A DNA stretch of 64,000 bases, taken from NCBI RefSeq assembly GCF_041080675.1, contig NZ_CP163520.1:7469501-7533500 (forward strand), in the 5' to 3' direction. Of the stretch, positions 59,995 to 64,000 are shown one piece after another. The translations under genes were made by a program, and so were the position numbers. Origin of the DNA: Streptomyces sp. cg36. Lineage in GTDB: Bacteria > Actinomycetota > Actinomycetes > Streptomycetales > Streptomycetaceae. The first letter of the stretch is position 1. Every line of letters starts with the position of its first letter. The notes under the pieces were generated by a model, which did no database searches, was not told the DNA's origin, and worked only from the letters and a program-made list of their open reading frames with translations.

Positions 59995-61065
59995 TCACCG
60001 CGGCGGCAGCCAGAACGACCGCACGCCGCGCACCGCCGCGAGCCGGTCGCGGGCCATGCCGGTCGCCGCCGCCGCGGTGCTGATGTTGAGGTGCTTGGCC
60101 CGGGTGAAGATCTCCACGAGCCGGTCGGGGATCAGCTCGGCGCGCTTGCGGACCCGGTCCATGTCGTGCCCGGCCGGGTGGAGTTCGTCGACGACCTGGA
60201 TCAGGCCGAGCGCGTTGATCACGAAGTCCGGTGCGTACAGGATGCCGCGGGCGGCGAGCCGTTCGGCGACGGCGGGCGCGGCGAGCTGGTTGTTGGCCCC
60301 GCCCGCGATCACGCGGCAGCGGAGCTTGTCGACGAGGTCGGTGTCGATGACGTTGCCGATCGCGTTGGGGCTCAGGACGTCCACGTCCAGCAGGTACAGC
60401 TTCTCGCGGCTCACGACCTCCGCCCCGCAGGCGTCGGCCACGCGTTCCGCCTTCTCCTGGTCGATGTCGGCGACGGTCAGCCGTGCCCCGCCCTCCGCCA
60501 GCAGGGCCGCCAGGCCGGAGCCGACCTTTCCGACGCCGTCGATCGCGATATGACGGTCCGTCAAGTCCGTGGTGCCGTCGAGATGGCGCAGACACGCCCG
60601 GATCCCGAGGCTCACCCCGTACCCGGTCATGGCGCCCGATTCACCGGATCCGCCCTCCTCGACGTCGAGCCCCCGGATCCACTGCGACTCCTTGCGCATG
60701 ACCCGCAGGTCGGCGGTGGTGATGCCCATGTCGCAGGCGGCGATGAACCGGCCGGAGAGACTCTCGACGGCCTGCCCGAACGCGCGCAGCAGCGTCTCCG
60801 ACTTCTCCACGCCCGGGCCGCCGAAGATGACGGCCTTGCCGCCGCCGATGTCGAGACCGGCGCAGGCCGCCTTGTACGTCATGGCCCGGGACAGGCGCAG
60901 CGCGTCGCCGACGGCCTGGTCGTCGCTGCGGTACGGAAGGAAGCGGACGCCGCCGAGCGCCGGGCCCAGCAGGGTCGAATGAATGGCGATGACGCATTTG
61001 AGCCCACCGGGGCCCGAGCTGAACAGCACCTGCTCGTGCCCGTCCATCTCGTCGAACACACTCAT
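59995..61065 (-). CDS. Valine/leucine dehydrogenase-family amino-acid dehydrogenase
   Basis: A 356-aa NAD-dependent enzyme. IAIHSTLLGPALGGVRFLPY and MTYKAACAGLDIGGGKAVI (catalytic Lys) are diagnostic of the Glu/Leu/Phe/Val family. The Rossmann region has IDGVGKVGSGLAALLAEGG and VADIDQEKA. It interconverts branched-chain or aromatic amino acids and 2-oxo acids. Streptomyces have a housekeeping Vdh; this copy sits in a cluster with two iron oxygenases and may feed it. ATG has GAGGTGGG upstream. Confidence 0.9.
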   Translation of the reverse strand: MSVFDEMDGHEQVLFSSGPGGLKCVIAIHSTLLGPALGGVRFLPYRSDDQAVGDALRLSRAMTYKAACAGLDIGGGKAVIFGGPGVEKSETLLRAFGQAVESLSGRFIAACDMGITTADLRVMRKESQWIRGLDVEEGGSGESGAMTGYGVSLGIRACLRHLDGTTDLTDRHIAIDGVGKVGSGLAALLAEGGARLTVADIDQEKAERVADACGAEVVSREKLYLLDVDVLSPNAIGNVIDTDLVDKLRCRVIAGGANNQLAAPAVAERLAARGILYAPDFVINALGLIQVVDELHPAGHDMDRVRKRAELIPDRLVEIFTRAKHLNISTAAAATGMARDRLAAVRGVRSFWLPPR

Positions 61066-61191
61066 GTCCCACCTCAACATCCCGTCCGGGCCGGACGGAC
61101 CGGCGGCTCCGCCCCGGAGCCCGCCTCCGGACCCCCGCCCGAGCGGCGGTGCGAAGACAGGCCCACGCGGCGCGAACCGCCGGTCCGTCCG

Positions 61192-61216
61192 GCGGAAATC
61201 GATTCTGCGGAAATCG
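61192..61216. repeat. GCGGAAATCG direct repeat upstream of the dehydrogenase
   Basis: Two identical 10-bp copies (61192-61201 and 61207-61216) with 15-bp period, in the 163-bp gap before the dehydrogenase. Candidate regulatory site. Confidence 0.4.
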
Positions 61217-61228
61217 GGCAGAAGTCGA

Positions 61229-62020
61229 TCAGGCCCGCTGCAGTCCGGACGTGAGCAGCGCCGCGTCCAGGATGTCCCACAGCGCGCACAGTGATTCGAG
61301 GAAGTCCTCCACGCCCCGCGCTATGTCGTCGCTGTTCGAGGAGTCCATGACGGTCGAGACCGCCCTGATCACGTTCGCCTCGTGCTGCTGCTCGGCACCG
61401 GCGTCACCCCAGTGCTCCGCCAGGTAGTGCATCTCCGGTTCGTCGAGGTCCGACTTGTAGTGGCCGGAGTCGACGAGCGCGCGCTTCTCGGCGGGGATCA
61501 GGGACTGGTTGGAGATGATCTCCAGCGCGAGCGCGGTGCCGAGGTTGCGCACGGTGGTCGCGGAGTCGGTGGAGAACCGGCGCCGGAACACCTCGATGGC
61601 CGCCGTCGCCTGGGCCGTCAGCCCCGTCTCGCGGTCGTAGCCGGGCAGTTGGGCCAGCAGCCGGTCCGAGCAGTCCTTGAGCCACGCCTCGACCCGCTCC
61701 GTGTCGTACACGTCGTCGAAGACCTGCTCGCCGGTGCGGTTGACGATGTGGCCCGCCATCGTGGCCAGTTCGGGGCCGTGCCCGGCCTCGCTGTCGACGA
61801 TCTCCTCGATGAGGACCGCCTGCTCGTCCCAGCCGATGCGGCGCAGCGCCGTCGGGAACTCACCGCCGGGACGGGTGGAGGCGCAGAACGACTGCACCTG
61901 GTGGAAGAGTGCGCCCGAGACCACCGCGGACGGGGGCCCCGCGGCCCAGTGGTCGTAGAGCGGGTGGTCGAAGACGCGGTGCGTCTTGATGCGGTCGATC
62001 AGCGTGTCGGTCGTCGTCAT
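61229..62020 (-). CDS. Haem-oxygenase-like iron-dependent oxidase (HDO-type)
   Basis: A 263-aa all-helical protein of the iron-containing redox/haem-oxygenase-like group. FHQVQSFCASTR and the metal-rich IEEIVDSEAGHGPELATMAGH (E72/E73, E78, H81, H90) are typical. A buried Glu (E167 in ALALEIISNQ) and a C-terminal cluster (EMHYLAEHWGDAGAEQQHEA, H203, E210, H213) complete a plausible diiron site. Known relatives perform decarboxylation, N-oxygenation or C-C cleavage on amino or fatty acids. PqqC/TenA-like cofactor-free chemistry is the alternative. Confidence 0.8.
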   Translation of the reverse strand: MTTTDTLIDRIKTHRVFDHPLYDHWAAGPPSAVVSGALFHQVQSFCASTRPGGEFPTALRRIGWDEQAVLIEEIVDSEAGHGPELATMAGHIVNRTGEQVFDDVYDTERVEAWLKDCSDRLLAQLPGYDRETGLTAQATAAIEVFRRRFSTDSATTVRNLGTALALEIISNQSLIPAEKRALVDSGHYKSDLDEPEMHYLAEHWGDAGAEQQHEANVIRAVSTVMDSSNSDDIARGVEDFLESLCALWDILDAALLTSGLQRA

Positions 62021-62096
62021 CGATTCCTACTCCGGTGAGGGTGGGGTTGATGGTGCCGGGGAAGCGGATCGCGCGGGGCGGGAGCGGCCGGGCCGC

Positions 62097-62834
62097 TCAG
62101 GCGAACTGGAGCTGGGAGGGGTCGATCTTGGGCACGGAGAAGCCGATCTTCTCGATGTGGCCGGCGATCGCCTCCTTGTAGAGTTCGCGCAGCTCGCCGT
62201 TGTCGTGCTTGCGCAGACCCCATTGGACGGCGAGCCTGCCGCGTCGGGAGTCGGGCCGTCCGAACATGTCCAGCGCCATCGGGTAGAACCGGTCCAGCGC
62301 CTTCTGCGCCCGGTCGCGGGACTCGCCTCCGGCGTCGTACGACTCCTGCATCAGCCGCTTGCCGTAACCGAAGTGCCGGGCCTCTTCCTTGAGGATCGCG
62401 TCGGCCTCCACGCGCAGTGGCGCATAGGTGCTGGTGGTCATTTCCTTGATCTGGAAGTGGCCTTCGAGTTCGCACAGGAAGCTGAACGCGGCGCGCTCCT
62501 CCCACTGGGTGAACCGGGTGGTCATGCTCTCGGCCGGGAAGTAACGCCGGTCCGCCACGGCCTGGTTCACCATGTGCGCGGTCTCGATGCCCAGCGGCGT
62601 GAGCAATTTGGCGAACCGCCGGAAGTGGTCCACTTCTTCCATGCCGAACTTGAGGCACATGTAGCGCTCGTCGGCATTCGGGGCGAGCGGATAGAACGAG
62701 TCGACATAGGTGTCGCCCGCGCTGAGCTCGCCCTCGCCGTTGGCGAGCATTTGGTGGGTCAGTACCTCGCGGTATTCCTCCGGGAGTTCACTGACGTTCT
62801 CCAGGTTTACGCTCTCCGAAAAGACGTCCGCCAT
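62097..62834 (-). CDS. Ferritin-like diiron oxygenase (PaaA/BoxB-like)
   Basis: A 245-aa four-helix protein. Two E-x-x-H metal motifs are clear: FGMEEVDHF (E67, H70) and LKEEARHFGYG (E151, H154). Upstream single glutamates are near residue 34-36 and in CELEGHF (122-124). This is the ExxH pattern of diiron monooxygenases related to phenylacetyl-CoA epoxidase PaaA and benzoyl-CoA epoxidase BoxB. CGGAGGAG precedes the ATG. A 22-bp-period tandem repeat lies about 90 bp upstream. The gene for the second iron enzyme follows after 76 bp. Confidence 0.87.
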   Translation of the reverse strand: MADVFSESVNLENVSELPEEYREVLTHQMLANGEGELSAGDTYVDSFYPLAPNADERYMCLKFGMEEVDHFRRFAKLLTPLGIETAHMVNQAVADRRYFPAESMTTRFTQWEERAAFSFLCELEGHFQIKEMTTSTYAPLRVEADAILKEEARHFGYGKRLMQESYDAGGESRDRAQKALDRFYPMALDMFGRPDSRRGRLAVQWGLRKHDNGELRELYKEAIAGHIEKIGFSVPKIDPSQLQFA

Positions 62835-62925
62835 ACGAATCTCCTCCGGGTAGCCGAGAAGGCGAGACTAACCGGGCTGTTCGCGGGGTCGGTAGGCCAC
62901 GATGGACCCATACGGGCGGGGCACC

Positions 62926-62967
62926 TTGGGAGTATCCGAATGGCTCTTTGGGAGTACTCCGATGGCA
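62926..62967. promoter_or_regulatory. 22-bp-period tandem operator upstream of the diiron gene
   Basis: Two copies of TTGGGAGTA followed by a close TCCGAATGGC/CTCCGATGGC (62926-62945 and 62948-62967). The period is two helical turns. The second copy includes the perfect palindrome GGAGTACTCC. It lies in the 159-bp gap between the thioesterase stop and the diiron oxygenase start, consistent with cooperative binding of a dimeric regulator such as the NarL-type protein nearby. Confidence 0.65.
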
Positions 62968-62993
62968 CTTCGAGGGCCCCGCGGCCGGGGCCC

Positions 62994-63407
62994 TCAGACG
63001 TCGGTGCGCGCGGGCGGGCGGATGTAGGTGAGGGTGTGGTGGGAGACGATCTTGCCCGCGGTGTCGGTCGTCTCGGCGGTGCCGTAGACGATGAGCCGGC
63101 CGGGCCGGACGATCGTGGACTCGCAGAACAGGTCGGTGCGGGCCGGGCCGAGGAAGCTCGTCGTCATCTGCTGGGTGACGGAGGGGTCGTCCTCGCCGAA
63201 CAGCGACATGATGGCGATCCAGCAGGTGACGTCGGCGAGCGTCATGGCGCACCCGCCCTGGAGGACGCCACCGGGACGGAAGAGCTCGGGCCGCTGGGGC
63301 AGCGAGACCTTGGCGTGCCCCTTGCCCACGGCTTCCACGCGGAATCCCCACCAGGGGCCGAAGGGGCTGTTGTCGAGGACGGCCTGGGCGGCGTCGACAT
63401 TCATCAT
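62994..63407 (-). CDS. PaaI-family hotdog thioesterase
   Basis: A 137-aa single hotdog domain. FGPWWGFRVEAVGKGHAKVSL and LFRPGGVLQGGCAMTLADV carry the PaaI pattern; the usual HGG is Q-G-G here, while the later catalytic Asp (TLADV) is kept. VTQQMTTSFLGPARTDLFCE follows the family. It hydrolyses acyl-CoA or acyl-carrier thioesters. Beside a PaaA-like oxygenase it could release an oxidised acyl thioester. It lies between the regulator and diiron genes on the same strand. Confidence 0.85.
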   Translation of the reverse strand: MMNVDAAQAVLDNSPFGPWWGFRVEAVGKGHAKVSLPQRPELFRPGGVLQGGCAMTLADVTCWIAIMSLFGEDDPSVTQQMTTSFLGPARTDLFCESTIVRPGRLIVYGTAETTDTAGKIVSHHTLTYIRPPARTDV

Positions 63408-63522
63408 CGCAGGAACATAGCACCGTTCGGACCGCCGACTGCTGCGCCCCGGAGGGGAGTTGGGAGCGGATGCGGCACCCGGGGGATGCGGACGAGGTGC
63501 CCGGCAGATGCGGCTGAGGCAC

Positions 63523-64000
63523 CTAGGAGGTGCTGCCCACCTCGCTCCTCCACTGGGCGTGATGCCCCTGGGCGTGCCGCTCCCGGTCGGGCGCCGCCGG
63601 CTTCATGGAGCCGAGCCGGGAGACGAGGAGCGCGGCCTCCACCCGGCTGGAGGCCGACAGTTTGATCATGACGCGGTGGACGTGCTTCTTCACCGTGTTC
63701 TCGGCGATGTGCAGCACGGAGCCGATCTGCTTGTTCGTCATGCCGTCGGCCAGCAGCCGCAGTACGTCGCTCTCGCGGGAGGTGAGGCTGGAGATGGCTC
63801 CCGGGGCCGACGGTGCGGGGCAGCCGTCGATGTCGGAGAGGCGTTCGCGGGGCAGGAGGTAGGCCGCGCAGCCCCGCGCCACCAGGGCGATCACGCTGGC
63901 GAACTCCTCCTGGAGGATGTCCAGGGCCATGAACCCGGCGACCCTGGCCCGTAACGCGTCCTGGAGCGTGACCAGGGAGTCGTGGCACCACAGCACGATG
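63523..64000 (-). CDS. NarL/LuxR-type regulator with TTA codon (5' end outside window)
   Basis: The C-terminal ~159 residues of a regulator; the frame is open through the right edge. Residues IVLWCHDSLVTLQDAL and RVAGFMALDILQEEFASVIAL look like the second half of a receiver domain. The conserved Lys of L-x-K-D is replaced (FMALD), so it may be a pseudo-receiver. The LuxR helix-turn-helix is LTSRESDVLRLLADGM, then NKQIGSVLHIAENTVKKHV. An in-frame TTA leucine codon (63952-63954) makes translation depend on bldA tRNA. It is the likely regulator of the adjacent iron-enzyme genes. Confidence 0.83.
   Translation of the reverse strand, partial: IVLWCHDSLVTLQDALRARVAGFMALDILQEEFASVIALVARGCAAYLLPRERLSDIDGCPAPSAPGAISSLTSRESDVLRLLADGMTNKQIGSVLHIAENTVKKHVHRVMIKLSASSRVEAALLVSRLGSMKPAAPDRERHAQGHHAQWRSEVGSTS

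Overview
The window reads as chromosomal DNA of a Streptomyces-type actinomycete. GC is very high, codons end in G or C almost everywhere, and GTG and TTG starts and four-base stop/start overlaps (GTGA, ATGA) are common. Two-component systems, secreted hydrolases and natural-product enzymes are dense. I see no rRNA, tRNA, insertion sequence, prophage or CRISPR array. About 64 protein genes can be supported, plus one riboswitch and a series of GC-rich hairpin terminators between convergent genes.

Layout. 0-9 kb: a secreted serine hydrolase, a carboxymuconolactone-decarboxylase-type protein, a sensor kinase/regulator/lipoprotein set, and a divergent MacAB-like efflux operon (lipoprotein, adaptor, ATPase, permease). 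9-17.2 kb: a divergent MFS exporter and a tightly coupled operon built on a sedoheptulose-7-phosphate cyclase (2-epi-5-epi-valiolone synthase type). The operon also has a catalytically degenerate cyclase paralogue, two cupin genes, a VOC epimerase-like protein, a GMC flavin oxidoreductase and an extradiol-dioxygenase-like enzyme. A hairpin closes it. 17.2-22.7 kb: a NarL/sensor-kinase pair, a secreted carboxylesterase and a methyltransferase. 22.7-37 kb: mostly housekeeping and regulators (PadR, TetR, AraC and a TrmB/LuxR-like protein), an RpiB-like isomerase, aminopeptidase P, a TPR protein, an LtrA protein, acetyltransferases and esterases. 37.2-38.4 kb: a cobalamin riboswitch upstream of a secreted DUF4430 (transcobalamin-C-terminus-like) protein. 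38.7-41.7 kb: a second SGNH lipase, TerD, a GlsB-type membrane protein and a DinB-family protein. 41.8-46.1 kb: an envelope module of D,D-carboxypeptidase, VanJ/StaP-like phosphatase and CseBC-like regulator and kinase. 46-51.4 kb: a TOPRIM protein, an IMP dehydrogenase of the Tritrichomonas foetus type, a CGNR regulator and a Tat-exported alpha/beta hydrolase. 51.6-59.3 kb: a goose-lysozyme/SLT-like protein, a Pls/PosA-type single-module peptide synthetase (A-T-membrane-three C-like domains) followed by an M1 metallopeptidase, and another serine hydrolase. 59.4-64 kb: a minus-strand group of a NarL-type regulator with a TTA codon, PaaI thioesterase, ferritin-like diiron oxygenase, haem-oxygenase-like iron enzyme, Val/Leu dehydrogenase and nitroreductase. 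This group probably continues past the right edge.

The strongest candidates for undescribed biology are: (i) the C7-cyclitol operon, which has no aminotransferase, kinase or glycosyltransferase, pairs an active-looking cyclase with a pseudo-cyclase, and carries an 18-bp repeat ahead of each; (ii) the two-iron-enzyme cluster at the right edge, with a 22-bp-period tandem operator and a bldA-dependent regulator; (iii) the Pls-like synthetase and peptidase pair; (iv) the riboswitch/DUF4430 unit as a possible secreted corrinoid binder. Functions are inferred from motifs read by eye; no database search was run.
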